Of a stretch of 13,483 nucleotides of DNA, positions 6,277 to 12,975 are shown piece by piece. Source of the DNA: Chlamydiota bacterium (GTDB lineage Bacteria > Chlamydiota > Chlamydiia > Chlamydiales > Rhabdochlamydiaceae); the NCBI GenBank assembly GCA_023265495.1, contig JAHFTP010000026.1, positions 1 to 13,483 of the forward strand, written 5' to 3'. The translations under genes and the position numbers were made by a program. Position 1 is the first letter of the stretch. Each line of letters begins with the position of its first letter. Below the pieces are notes generated by a model. The model saw nothing but the letters and a program-made list of their open reading frames with translations. It searched no databases and was not told where the DNA came from.

Positions 6277-7314
6277 TTAGTTATGCTCTTGCTGTTTTAG
6301 CCATTCCACAGCAGAATGTATTATCTGAGCACCTTCATCTTCAATAATTACATCGGGCACTACTCCCTCTTTGTATACTCTTCCTAGACGATCCCTCATG
6401 TAAGAAACCGAAAGGCAGATGAGGGCTCTATCACTAAGAAAGAAAGGACTATTGCCAGAAGTGTACCCGCCTGTATGTTGCCCAAATGTACGAGTATGCT
6501 CTTTCCCCAAAAAGGCAATTGCTACAGCTTCCCCAGAACTTGCAGTTTTCTCATCTAAAAGTATTGCAATAGGAGAAGAAGGATTTTTTATGTGATAAGG
6601 AGTACTGCTCAAAACACAAGGATCAAAATCCCCTCCTTCAAATTTAATACTAGATCCATTGTAGAGTACAGCACCTTCATTTGGATCCTCTACTCCAAAA
6701 GCCATCTCTATGCTTTTTTTATCTAAAAAGGGGGCCAGACCTAACAGCATTGGAGCCATGTTCCCTCCATTATTTCCCCGTAAATCGATGATCCATTTAT
6801 TGACCTGATTTGTATCGAGCTTGCAGATAATATTTTGTACTTTTGAAGCGTACTCGTTCATTGATTCAGCAGAAAAAGACGCAAAAGAAGGGATTTTGAG
6901 ATAAGCAATTTGATCCTCAATAAGAAATCCTTCTATTTCTTTAATAGTTCTCGGCTTGCTATCTTTATATTTCTCAACTTCATTTGGAGTTAAAAAAACA
7001 CTGTGATGATCTCCAAGAAGGTCCAAAGCAATTCTTATAGCCTCATAAGTTTCCGCAGGACAAGAAGCTCCTTTTGCACTTTGAAACACCTCTTCACGGA
7101 AAGTGGCCCAACAAATTTCATTGCGCCTTACAGAATATTGCTCCAAGACATTTAAGGCTTCTTCAAGATAGGCATGAACTTCAGGAATAGGTGTAACAAC
7201 CTGCTTAAATTCCTTTTCTTGAGTACTAGCGAAAGATGGATTGGCTATCTCACATAGAATAGCTACTAGTAAAACTGTCGCAACTCTAAATCTAATCATA
7301 AATAAATAATTCAA
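6277..7314 (-). CDS. Secreted S41-family serine peptidase without PDZ domain
   Basis: This 345-residue protein has a signal peptide: basic N-terminus, hydrophobic core about 11-24, and a likely cut after SFA29. The S41 fold is shown by GDHHSVFLTP (about 101-110, with His103/His104), LKIPSF (139-144), WIIDLRGNNGG (174-184), and DEKTASSGEA (254-263), where Ser259 is the expected nucleophile. It lacks the PDZ domain of CtpA/Prc, and Gln279 (FGQ) occupies the place where CtpA enzymes carry the catalytic lysine. A Ser-His-Glu arrangement, as in tricorn core or chlamydial CPAF, is therefore more likely. It is too short to be CPAF (about 600 residues). The site of action would be periplasm or outside. 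It lies inside the tRNA-Tyr island with its own promoter next to the tRNA. A second ATG at residue 6 is possible; no clear ribosome site decides between them. Confidence 0.85.
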   Translation of the reverse strand: MNYLFMIRFRVATVLLVAILCEIANPSFASTQEKEFKQVVTPIPEVHAYLEEALNVLEQYSVRRNEICWATFREEVFQSAKGASCPAETYEAIRIALDLLGDHHSVFLTPNEVEKYKDSKPRTIKEIEGFLIEDQIAYLKIPSFASFSAESMNEYASKVQNIICKLDTNQVNKWIIDLRGNNGGNMAPMLLGLAPFLDKKSIEMAFGVEDPNEGAVLYNGSSIKFEGGDFDPCVLSSTPYHIKNPSSPIAILLDEKTASSGEAVAIAFLGKEHTRTFGQHTGGYTSGNSPFFLSDRALICLSVSYMRDRLGRVYKEGVVPDVIIEDEGAQIIHSAVEWLKQQEHN

Positions 7315-7334
7315 ATAATTTGTAAAACTAGATC

Positions 7335-7363
7335 ATTTTATCAAAATCGATAAATGCCGACAA
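7335..7363 (-). promoter_or_regulatory. Promoter of the S41 peptidase, with an operator-like motif
   Basis: Read on the minus strand: -35 TTGTCG (7363-7358), 17-bp spacer, -10 TAAAAT (7340-7335). The spacer and -10 contain TATCGATTTTGATA (7352-7339), an imperfect inverted repeat (TTATC-N6-GATAA) identical to 14 bp in the hicAB promoter and at the same offset from the -10 box. Confidence 0.6.
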
Positions 7364-7391
7364 CCGAAAACAATTACTAAGAGACCGCTAA

Positions 7392-7450
7392 GAAAAATGG
7401 GGGCGGTGTGACTCGAACACACGAATCCCGAAGGAGGGGGATTTACAGTC
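7392..7450 (-). repeat. att-like 59-bp repeat within intact tRNA-Tyr (proximal island end)
   Basis: Identical to 4838-4896 in direct orientation. It overlaps the 3' half of the functional tRNA-Tyr gene, as expected where an integration event rebuilt the tRNA. Confidence 0.9.
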
Positions 7451-7479
7451 CCCTGCAATTGCCACTATGCGACACCCCC
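7398..7479 (-). tRNA. tRNA-Tyr (anticodon GUA)
   Basis: An 82-nt class II tRNA. The acceptor stem GGGGGTG pairs with CGCCCCC (one G-U pair). Anticodon stem GGGGA/TCCCC encloses CTGTAAA, giving anticodon GTA. It has a long variable arm (14 nt, CTCC-TTCG-GGA) and a T arm GTGTG-TTCGAGT-CACAC. CCA is not encoded. It follows tRNA-Thr after 11 bases and a T-run follows its end. Its 3' half is duplicated at 4838-4896. Confidence 0.97.
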
Positions 7480-7490
7480 ATCAAAAAGAA

Positions 7491-7563
7491 TGCTGGCGAA
7501 AGGAATTGAACCCTCAACCATCCGATTACAAGTCGGGCGCTCTACCAATTGAGCTACGCCAGC
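7491..7563 (-). tRNA. tRNA-Thr (anticodon UGU)
   Basis: A 73-nt tRNA with acceptor GCTGGCG/CGCCAGC, discriminator A, and anticodon loop CTTGTAA, giving TGT. The outermost anticodon-stem pair (27-43) is a C-A mismatch. CCA is not encoded. It is the first gene of a Thr-Tyr unit, the same order as thrU-tyrU of E. coli. Confidence 0.97.
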
Positions 7564-7577
7564 AAAGTGAAGTGAAA

Positions 7578-7606
7578 CTTATAACAAAACCAATCTTTAA
7601 CTACAA
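7578..7606 (-). promoter_or_regulatory. Promoter of the tRNA-Thr-tRNA-Tyr unit
   Basis: Minus strand -35 TTGTAG (7606-7601), 17-bp spacer, -10 TATAAG (7583-7578). The start would fall a few bases before the tRNA-Thr 5' end. Confidence 0.55.
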
Positions 7607-7626
7607 TAGGATAAGAAAATTCCCGT

Positions 7627-7869
7627 CTACATAACAGGATTTTTTGGTTCCTCCGGTCTAGGAGGTTCTTCCTTTTTCTGTATTTGCACGATCCTATGGA
7701 ACAAGGAGGGAGATAACTTCTGTGCTTCTTTTTGCACAAGAGACTCTCCACCGGCTGGGGAAATGACCGTAGCTTGAAACTTTTTAGGGTGGCTTTTCAT
7801 CTCGCAACATTTTTTAAATTTCTTCCCAGATCCACACGGACATGGGTCGTTTCTTCCAGCTTTTTCCAT
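7627..7869 (-). CDS. Small SEC-C motif (SecA C-terminal-type zinc finger) protein
   Basis: This 80-residue protein carries, right at its N-terminus, the classical NDPCPCGSGKKFKKCC metal-binding motif (C-x-C-x8-C-C), as at the C-terminus of SecA, where it binds zinc and contacts SecB or the ribosome. The remaining 55 residues are basic, then proline- and glutamate-rich (EEPPRPEEP), with no second domain. I chose the ATG at 7869 because AGGAAG lies just upstream; an ATG 21 bases earlier lacks such a site. Free-standing SEC-C proteins are widespread, and their roles (translation, protein targeting, metal handling) are poorly defined. It is a single gene between the tRNA unit and ttcA. Confidence 0.85.
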   Translation of the reverse strand: MEKAGRNDPCPCGSGKKFKKCCEMKSHPKKFQATVISPAGGESLVQKEAQKLSPSLFHRIVQIQKKEEPPRPEEPKNPVM

Positions 7870-7994
7870 TTTACTTCCTTTTTTAAGCAAATTTTAACGA
7901 AAAGCGCTGATTCCGTCTATGGAAATTCCTAATTGTACCTATATGAGATGACGAGATATAATAGCCTGCAAAAACCAAAAAAAATCATTTTTAT

Positions 7995-8780
7995 ATGAAC
8001 CTTCTCTCCACCTTACAGCCAACGCTGCCCATAGCCCGCCCCCCATGGACGGGCCTTGGCAAAAAACTGGAAAGCACTTGCAGAAAAGCTCTCTATGACT
8101 TTTCTATGGGTGATGATTGTAAAAAAATCGCTATCGCCCTAAGCGGAGGCAAAGACAGCCTTACTTTATTATTTCTTTTAAAAGCGATCGCAGGGAGGGG
8201 ATTCCCGGACTGGGACCTATGCGCTATCCATGTGGGAGGAGAATTTTCTTGCGGAGCCTCTGTCACTGAAGGCTTTTTACAAAATATATGCAAAGAGCTG
8301 CAAGTGGAATTCCTTCCCTGCCATTCTACACAAACAAGAGAGAAACTCGAATGCTATAGCTGCTCCAGGGAAAGAAGAAAGCTGATCTTTGACGCGGCAA
8401 AAGCGGCAGGGGCTACAACCATAGCCTTCGGCCACCATAGAGACGATAGCATACAAACCCTTCTGATGAATCTCTTTCACAAGGCAGAATTTGCTGCTAA
8501 CCTCCCTAAGGTCCCTATGCATGACTATGGAGTAACGATCATCCGCCCCCTCATCTACCTAGCAGAGGATGATATTAGAGAGTTTGCTAAGATGTACGGC
8601 TTTGCTAGAATCACTTGTCAATGTCCCATAGGACAAAACTCCCTTAGAAAACAAACAGAAAAGTGGATCTCCCTACTAGAAGAGACCTATCCCAATATTC
8701 GAGAAAACCTCTCTCAAGCAAGCCTGCAATACGGCTCTGAAAAAGCTCTTTATAACAACAAGCCTCAAGATAGTTTCTAA
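7995..8780 (+). CDS. ttcA: TtcA-family PP-loop tRNA 2-thiocytidine synthetase
   Basis: This 261-residue protein has a PP-loop SGGKDS at residues 50-55, which binds ATP and adenylates the target base. A CxxC (Cys120, Cys123, CYSC) and further cysteines near the C-terminus (Cys208, Cys210) match the iron-sulfur ligands of TtcA, which thiolates cytidine 32 of certain tRNAs. Between them is AFGHHRDDSIQTLLMNLFH, the usual helix after the second cysteine. It is shorter than E. coli TtcA (about 311 residues). Assignment within the TtcA/TtuA group rests on the CxxC spacing. No strong Shine-Dalgarno is seen before the ATG. The gene stands alone; putP follows after 89 bases. Confidence 0.88.
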   Translation: MNLLSTLQPTLPIARPPWTGLGKKLESTCRKALYDFSMGDDCKKIAIALSGGKDSLTLLFLLKAIAGRGFPDWDLCAIHVGGEFSCGASVTEGFLQNICKELQVEFLPCHSTQTREKLECYSCSRERRKLIFDAAKAAGATTIAFGHHRDDSIQTLLMNLFHKAEFAANLPKVPMHDYGVTIIRPLIYLAEDDIREFAKMYGFARITCQCPIGQNSLRKQTEKWISLLEETYPNIRENLSQASLQYGSEKALYNNKPQDSF

Positions 8781-8869
8781 CTTATTTAGAAAAACTCATT
8801 GGCTAAAAAAAGAAAACCAGATAGATACAAGTTTAACTATTCAATATTAGAAACAGGCTTAGTATACGC

Positions 8870-10309
8870 ATGTACCTATATGAACTTTCTGCTGTAGTCA
8901 TCTATTTTGCTATCTTGCTAACCATAGGAATCCTTTCCTATAGAAGACATATTTCTGCAACGGATTTCATCATAGGCAATAGATCAATGAACTACTGGCT
9001 GACAGCGCTTGCAGCTCACGCCAGCGACATGAGCAGCTGGCTGTTCATGGGATACCCCGCAGTGATCTTCACAGGAGGACTATTTAATGCATGGTCCGCC
9101 GTGGGGCTCATCGTATTCATGTTCTTAAACTGGCAGCTCATAGCCCCAAAAATACGGGTTGCTACAGAACAGTATAATAGCCTTACCTTTTCTTCCTACT
9201 TTGAAAGTAGACTCGCAGACACCTCCGGCATGATCCGGATATTTACAGCCATTATGTCCCTGGTTTTTTATACGATCTACATTTCTGCAGGGCTCGTTGG
9301 ACTCGGCCTTCTTCTTGAAACTCTCTTTACCATCCCCTATGAATTGGGCATCCTGCTGGGCATATTCATAGTCATTCCCTATGTCTTTATTGGGGGGTAC
9401 CTTACCTTGGCCTGGATCGACCTCTTTCAAGGCATATTCCTGATGTGTGTCATCATTTTCGTTCCCTTATACATACTACCGAAAGTAGGACACCTCGATG
9501 GCGTCTTCCAAGCGATGCACCTGAAAAAGCTCACATTCTCGCTCATTCCTGATTTTTCTGAAAAAACCTGGTGGGGCATTCTCTCGGGCATTGCCGGATG
9601 GGGACTTGGCTACTTTGGACAACCTCATATCGTCACTAAGTTCATGGGGATAAAAAACGTCCATGAAATCTACAAATCGAAATGGATTGGCATGACCTGG
9701 ATGTGTATCTCCCTTACAGCGGCTACACTTGTCGGGATGGTGGGTATTGCCTACTTTACATCGGGACTCCACGACTCTGAACAGGTATTCATCGAGATGG
9801 TGAAAGAGACCTTCCCTCCCTTCTTAATCGGATTTATCCTGTGCGCTGTACTCGCAGCCACCATTAATGCGATGAGCTCGCAGGTCCTTGTACTCTCCTC
9901 TAGTTTAACAGAAGATTTTTATAAAAGACTCTTCCACAAAACAGCCTCTTCAAGAGAGCTGCTTGTCGTCTCAAGACTTGGCGTCATAGTCGTTGCACTA
10001 GTGGCTTTTGTGATTGCCTATGGCAAGTTTAGCACTATCTACTCTCTAGTGCTCTATGCATGGTCTGGCCTTGGCTCTTCGTTCGGCCCCTTGCTCCTTC
10101 TCTCTTTGTATTCCACCAAAATCAATAAGTACGGTGCCTGGGCTGGCATCTTGCTCGGAGGAATATCCTCTGCCCTATGGCCCTATATCAACAAATTATT
10201 TACACCGCAAATACCCGCGTTAATTCCTGCATTTACCTTGAGTTTTCTAGCTATCTTGTTTGTAACCCTCCTCACAAATAAAAAAAGTGCTATGCCCTAT
10301 CAAAAATGA
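8870..10309 (+). CDS. putP: Sodium/proline symporter (SSS family)
   Basis: This 479-residue membrane protein has about 12-13 hydrophobic segments, typical of the sodium:solute symporter family with the LeuT fold. The second segment carries ASDMSSWLFMGYP (Asp53, Ser55), corresponding to the sodium- and proline-binding segment of E. coli PutP (SDMSGWLLMGLP). AWIDLFQG, GWGLGYFGQPHIVTKFM, and ATINAMSSQVLVLSSSLTEDFYK are further family landmarks. It imports proline with Na+. For a host-associated bacterium, this would be uptake of host amino acid for nutrition or osmotic balance (inference). Length matches PutP (about 500), so the gene is complete. A related amino acid or pantothenate transporter is less likely. 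Confidence 0.9.
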   Translation: MYLYELSAVVIYFAILLTIGILSYRRHISATDFIIGNRSMNYWLTALAAHASDMSSWLFMGYPAVIFTGGLFNAWSAVGLIVFMFLNWQLIAPKIRVATEQYNSLTFSSYFESRLADTSGMIRIFTAIMSLVFYTIYISAGLVGLGLLLETLFTIPYELGILLGIFIVIPYVFIGGYLTLAWIDLFQGIFLMCVIIFVPLYILPKVGHLDGVFQAMHLKKLTFSLIPDFSEKTWWGILSGIAGWGLGYFGQPHIVTKFMGIKNVHEIYKSKWIGMTWMCISLTAATLVGMVGIAYFTSGLHDSEQVFIEMVKETFPPFLIGFILCAVLAATINAMSSQVLVLSSSLTEDFYKRLFHKTASSRELLVVSRLGVIVVALVAFVIAYGKFSTIYSLVLYAWSGLGSSFGPLLLLSLYSTKINKYGAWAGILLGGISSALWPYINKLFTPQIPALIPAFTLSFLAILFVTLLTNKKSAMPYQK

Positions 10310-10326
10310 TTTACCCCATTTTTTAG

Positions 10327-10357
10327 TTAGCAAAACTATTGAGACAAGGGATATAAT
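10327..10357 (+). promoter_or_regulatory. Promoter candidate for surE
   Basis: A perfect -10 TATAAT lies at 10352-10357, 27 bases before the start codon. The -35 is weak (TTAGCA at 10327, 19-bp spacer), so only the -10 is convincing. Confidence 0.45.
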
Positions 10358-10383
10358 GAGCACCTAAGTTGAGGAAGTCTACT

Positions 10384-11166
10384 ATGCAAAAAAAACCAAG
10401 GATACTCATCACTAATGATGATGGTATAGAGGCTCCGGGTATTTATTCTCTTTGGAAATCTTTGAAAGATCATTGCCAAGTGAGCATCATAGCTCCCGCA
10501 ACAGAAAAATCAGGGGTCGGATTATGTATTACACTAAGAGAGCCTTTGCATATCCAAGAAGTGAAATGGGAAGAAAATACCCCAGCTTGGAAGATAAATG
10601 GAACCCCTGCTGACTGTGTTCGTCTAGGAATGAATGTTCTGCTAAAAAATCCTCCTGATCTCATCGTCTCCGGCATCAACAAAGGAGCTAACTCCGGCAG
10701 GACTGTTCTCTATAGCGGAACGGTGGCAGGCGTGATTGAAGGAACAATGCAAAATGTTCCGGGAATTGCCTTTTCTTGTCACAACTTTGTCAACCCCGAT
10801 TACTCCCTCTGCGAGGAATACATTTACCCTTTTGTTCAATATCTCCTAGATCACCCGTTGCCTAAAGGATCTTTTCTCAATGTCAACTTCCCCGACGAGC
10901 CCAAAGAAAGGATCAAAGGATGCAAGCTAGCTAAACAAGGCATGAGCTACTTTAAAGAAGACCCTGCAAAAAGAGTCCATCCGGAAGGCCATGAATACTA
11001 TTGGCTCGGAGGGAAATGGGAACAAGCAGAAGATGAACACGAAGAGAGTGATGTACATCTCCTCAATGAAGGGTATATTACTGCTGTTCCCCTACAAATT
11101 CATCAGCTAACAGATCACCATATCTTCCAGACAAGGAAAGAACATTTTTCCTCATTGTTTTCTTAA
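10384..11166 (+). CDS. surE: SurE 5'/3'-nucleotidase (survival protein)
   Basis: This 260-residue metal-dependent phosphatase releases phosphate from nucleoside 5'- and 3'-monophosphates and some short polyphosphates. The N-terminal PRILITNDDGIEAPGI holds the metal-binding Asp-Asp pair. SGINKGANSGRTVLYSGTVAGVIEG (about 99-123) is the second signature, with the Ser and Asn ligands. FSCHNF and NVNFPD are further family blocks. I chose ATG 10384, since GAGGAAG lies 7 bases upstream; the longer frame from a TTG at 10369 would swallow the ribosome site. Length is normal. It is convergent with the lipoprotein gene, and the last 15 coding bases of the two overlap tail to tail. Confidence 0.95.
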   Translation: MQKKPRILITNDDGIEAPGIYSLWKSLKDHCQVSIIAPATEKSGVGLCITLREPLHIQEVKWEENTPAWKINGTPADCVRLGMNVLLKNPPDLIVSGINKGANSGRTVLYSGTVAGVIEGTMQNVPGIAFSCHNFVNPDYSLCEEYIYPFVQYLLDHPLPKGSFLNVNFPDEPKERIKGCKLAKQGMSYFKEDPAKRVHPEGHEYYWLGGKWEQAEDEHEESDVHLLNEGYITAVPLQIHQLTDHHIFQTRKEHFSSLFS

Positions 11167-11571
11167 GTGTTGCTGCTGTTTTTCCTTAGTTCTTGCATAG
11201 GCATCAAGACGGAGCATAGCTTCCCTTTGCACTTTTTCTATCGTTTCCCTTCCCTTTTCTAAAGAGTAGATACGCCTTAACTCAAAGCAAAGCCACTCAC
11301 TATAGGAATTATCCTCCATCTGCCTGAGCGTCTCTTCCTCGTCCCCATTTTCTATTCCCAGCTTTCTCGCTTCGATCATCACGTCGACCATTTTCTCAAA
11401 ATATTTTTTTATTTCCGGCGCTGATTTCACTAGATCATCGCTCGTTTCAATGGCGCTAAGTTCCTTGACCAGCCCCTTGCAAAGCCGCTGTCCTTCCTGC
11501 CGAAAATCTTCTTTCGAGCTTGGAGAACACCCCAAAAGAACAAGTCCTAATAAGCCCCCTATCCATCTCAT
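11152..11571 (-). CDS. Small predicted lipoprotein, function unknown
   Basis: This 139-residue protein starts MRWIGGLLGLVLLGC. The hydrophobic core and LVLLGC lipobox mean it should be lipidated on the cysteine (residue 15) and anchored in a membrane. The mature part is highly charged and helical (KEDFRQEGQRLCKGLVKEL..., ending in a KEKQQQHLRK tail) with two more cysteines. I do not recognise a domain. ATG 11571 is preferred over ATG 11592: an AGGTGG precedes it, and the likely -10 box (11593-11598) would place transcription start inside the longer version. It overlaps surE by 15 bases at the 3' ends. Confidence 0.75.
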   Translation of the reverse strand: MRWIGGLLGLVLLGCSPSSKEDFRQEGQRLCKGLVKELSAIETSDDLVKSAPEIKKYFEKMVDVMIEARKLGIENGDEEETLRQMEDNSYSEWLCFELRRIYSLEKGRETIEKVQREAMLRLDAYARTKEKQQQHLRKQ

Positions 11572-11592
11572 ACAACCCCACCTTTTTCCCAT

Positions 11593-11622
11593 ATCCTATC
11601 CCTACACAACAGAGCATCGCAA
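11593..11622 (-). promoter_or_regulatory. Promoter candidate for the lipoprotein gene
   Basis: Minus strand -35 TTGCGA (11622-11617), 18-bp spacer, -10 TAGGAT (11598-11593). Confidence 0.4.
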
Positions 11623-11698
11623 AAACCTGTTTTCCTAGGGAGTAAAAAAAACTTCACCTCTTAGAAAACACTCACATACAATATATCTTAAAAACTTC

Positions 11699-11727
11699 TT
11701 GTGAATAATTCCCTTTTTCTCTTAAAT
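11699..11727 (+). promoter_or_regulatory. Promoter candidate for the tRNA-Val-tRNA-Asp unit
   Basis: -35 TTGTGA (11699-11704), 17-bp spacer, -10 TTAAAT (11722-11727), about 23 bases before tRNA-Val. The -10 is imperfect. Confidence 0.4.
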
Positions 11728-11749
11728 TATACCTTCGTTTTTTAAGTAA

Positions 11750-11822
11750 GGGCGTATAGCTCAGTTGGTAGAGCGCCTGTCTTACACACAGGTGGTCATA
11801 GGTTCGAGTCCTTTTGCGCCCA
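11750..11822 (+). tRNA. tRNA-Val (anticodon UAC)
   Basis: A 73-nt tRNA with acceptor GGGCGTA/TGCGCCC, anticodon stem CCTGT/ACAGG around CTTACAC (anticodon TAC), and T arm with GGTTCGAGTCC. Discriminator A, CCA not encoded. Confidence 0.97.
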
Positions 11823-11835
11823 TTACTAAAGACAT

Positions 11836-11909
11836 GCGGGAGTAGTTCAATTGGTTAGAGCACTAGCCTGTCACGCTAGAAGTTGCGGGTTCAAGCCCCG
11901 TCTCCCGCG
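11836..11909 (+). tRNA. tRNA-Asp (anticodon GUC)
   Basis: A 74-nt tRNA with acceptor GCGGGAG/CTCCCGC, anticodon stem CTAGC/GCTAG around CTGTCAC (anticodon GTC), discriminator G. It lies 13 bases after tRNA-Val, so the two are probably co-transcribed. A run of T follows within 5 bases and may end transcription. Confidence 0.97.
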
Positions 11910-12065
11910 TATCTTTTTTTCTACTGGTAAACAGGAAGAAACGCGCTATCTACGCCTGTCTATTCACAAAAGACCACATGAGCAGAGAAGATTGCGTATT
12001 TTTTTCTGTACATTCCCTCGTTTGTGCGATATCTTGCGGACAACAATGTAAATAGAAAAAAAACA

Positions 12066-12974
12066 ATGAAGCCACCCGCTGTTACCGTTAAGTCCACCTT
12101 TCATCACATTGCAGCCTTTTTTTGGATTGCCCTTGGAGCCTTCCTTGCCGCTTTGTCTATCCGCATTTTTCTTTTTCCTCATGAATTAATTGACGGCGGC
12201 ATTGTAGGTATTGCTCTGATTTTAACTCGGCTTTATGGAGGACATTACCTCTCATATTTCCTCATTCTTTTGAATCTTCCCTTTATTTACTTAGCCTTCA
12301 GGTTTATCCGCCGATCCTTTGTGATGCATATGCTCGTTGCTGTGCTCCTTTTTGCCGGATTTCTTTTTCTATTTGATAGCTCAAAGCCCTTTGATGGGAG
12401 CGACCTGGAAATCATCTTTTTCGGTGGTGCTCTATTAGGAATTGGAGTAGGTCTGATCATTCGTTACGGCGGATGTCTGGACGGCACAGAAATCCTAGCC
12501 ATCATTATCAACAGAAAAAAGGGCTTCACCGTAGGACAGGTAGTGCTTGTCATCAACATTTTCATCTTCGGCTTTTACGGCTGGATCTTTAAAGACTGGC
12601 ACATAGCACTCAAATCCCTTATGACCTACGTCGTAGCCTTTAAAATGATTGACCTCGTTATCGTAGGGCTAGATGAGCTCAAATCTGTTCTGATCATCTC
12701 TTCTAAACCCAAGGTTCTTGCCGACGTCATCATCAACCAAATGGGACTCGGTCTTACTATTGTGCACGGAAAAGGAGGATTCTCCGGAGATGCAAGGGAC
12801 ATTCTTTTTGTCATTGTAGAAAGACTAGACCTTTCCGATCTTAAAGATCTCGTATTGCAAGAGGACCCTGCAGCCTTTATGGCTATAGAAAACCTCCACG
12901 AGGTCGTCTATGGGAAAAACCCTCACCTCCCCTACAAAAAAAGAGGGAAAAATCGGTTTTTTAGCCTCACCTGA
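12066..12974 (+). CDS. YitT-family membrane protein with C-terminal DUF2179 domain
   Basis: This 302-residue protein has an N-terminal set of about five or six membrane segments (residues about 12-205). It includes the family block LFPHELIDGGIVGIALIL (about 37-54) and GIGVGLIIRYGGCLDGTEILA (about 131-151). A soluble DUF2179 domain (about 220-290) reads SSKPKVLADVIINQMGLGLT, GKGGFSGDARDILFVIVER, and DPAAFMAIENLHEVVYG. The family is widespread and its transport role or substrate is not settled. I preferred ATG 12066 over the in-frame GTG at 12024, because conserved sequence begins after it; neither has a strong ribosome site. Its stop lies 1 base from the stop of the converging rmlA gene. Confidence 0.9.
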   Translation: MKPPAVTVKSTFHHIAAFFWIALGAFLAALSIRIFLFPHELIDGGIVGIALILTRLYGGHYLSYFLILLNLPFIYLAFRFIRRSFVMHMLVAVLLFAGFLFLFDSSKPFDGSDLEIIFFGGALLGIGVGLIIRYGGCLDGTEILAIIINRKKGFTVGQVVLVINIFIFGFYGWIFKDWHIALKSLMTYVVAFKMIDLVIVGLDELKSVLIISSKPKVLADVIINQMGLGLTIVHGKGGFSGDARDILFVIVERLDLSDLKDLVLQEDPAAFMAIENLHEVVYGKNPHLPYKKRGKNRFFSLT

Positions 12975-12975
12975 T

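Larger units (their letters stand above)
4838..7391. mobile_element. Small tRNA-Tyr-flanked genomic island (2554 bp, no integrase)
   Basis: The island is bounded by perfect 59-bp direct repeats, one of them the 3' half of an intact tRNA-Tyr gene. The cargo is hicA-hicB, a truncated higB with higA, and an S41 peptidase on the opposite strand. No tyrosine recombinase is present, so it is either a remnant or is mobilised by an enzyme encoded elsewhere. The adjacent IS and XRE-ImmA/PIN module may belong to an older neighbouring insertion at the same hotspot. Confidence 0.65.

Noticed and set aside
9125..9772. Minus-strand open frames opposite putP
   Set aside because: They are shadows of a strongly coding gene on the plus strand, with no motif or ribosome site.
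11851..12051. Small open frame across tRNA-Asp and downstream spacer
   Set aside because: It is read through a tRNA gene and has no coding character.
12024..12066. GTG start 14 codons upstream for the YitT protein
   Set aside because: The extension is not hydrophobic or conserved in appearance and lacks a ribosome site; ATG 12066 fits the family's start better.
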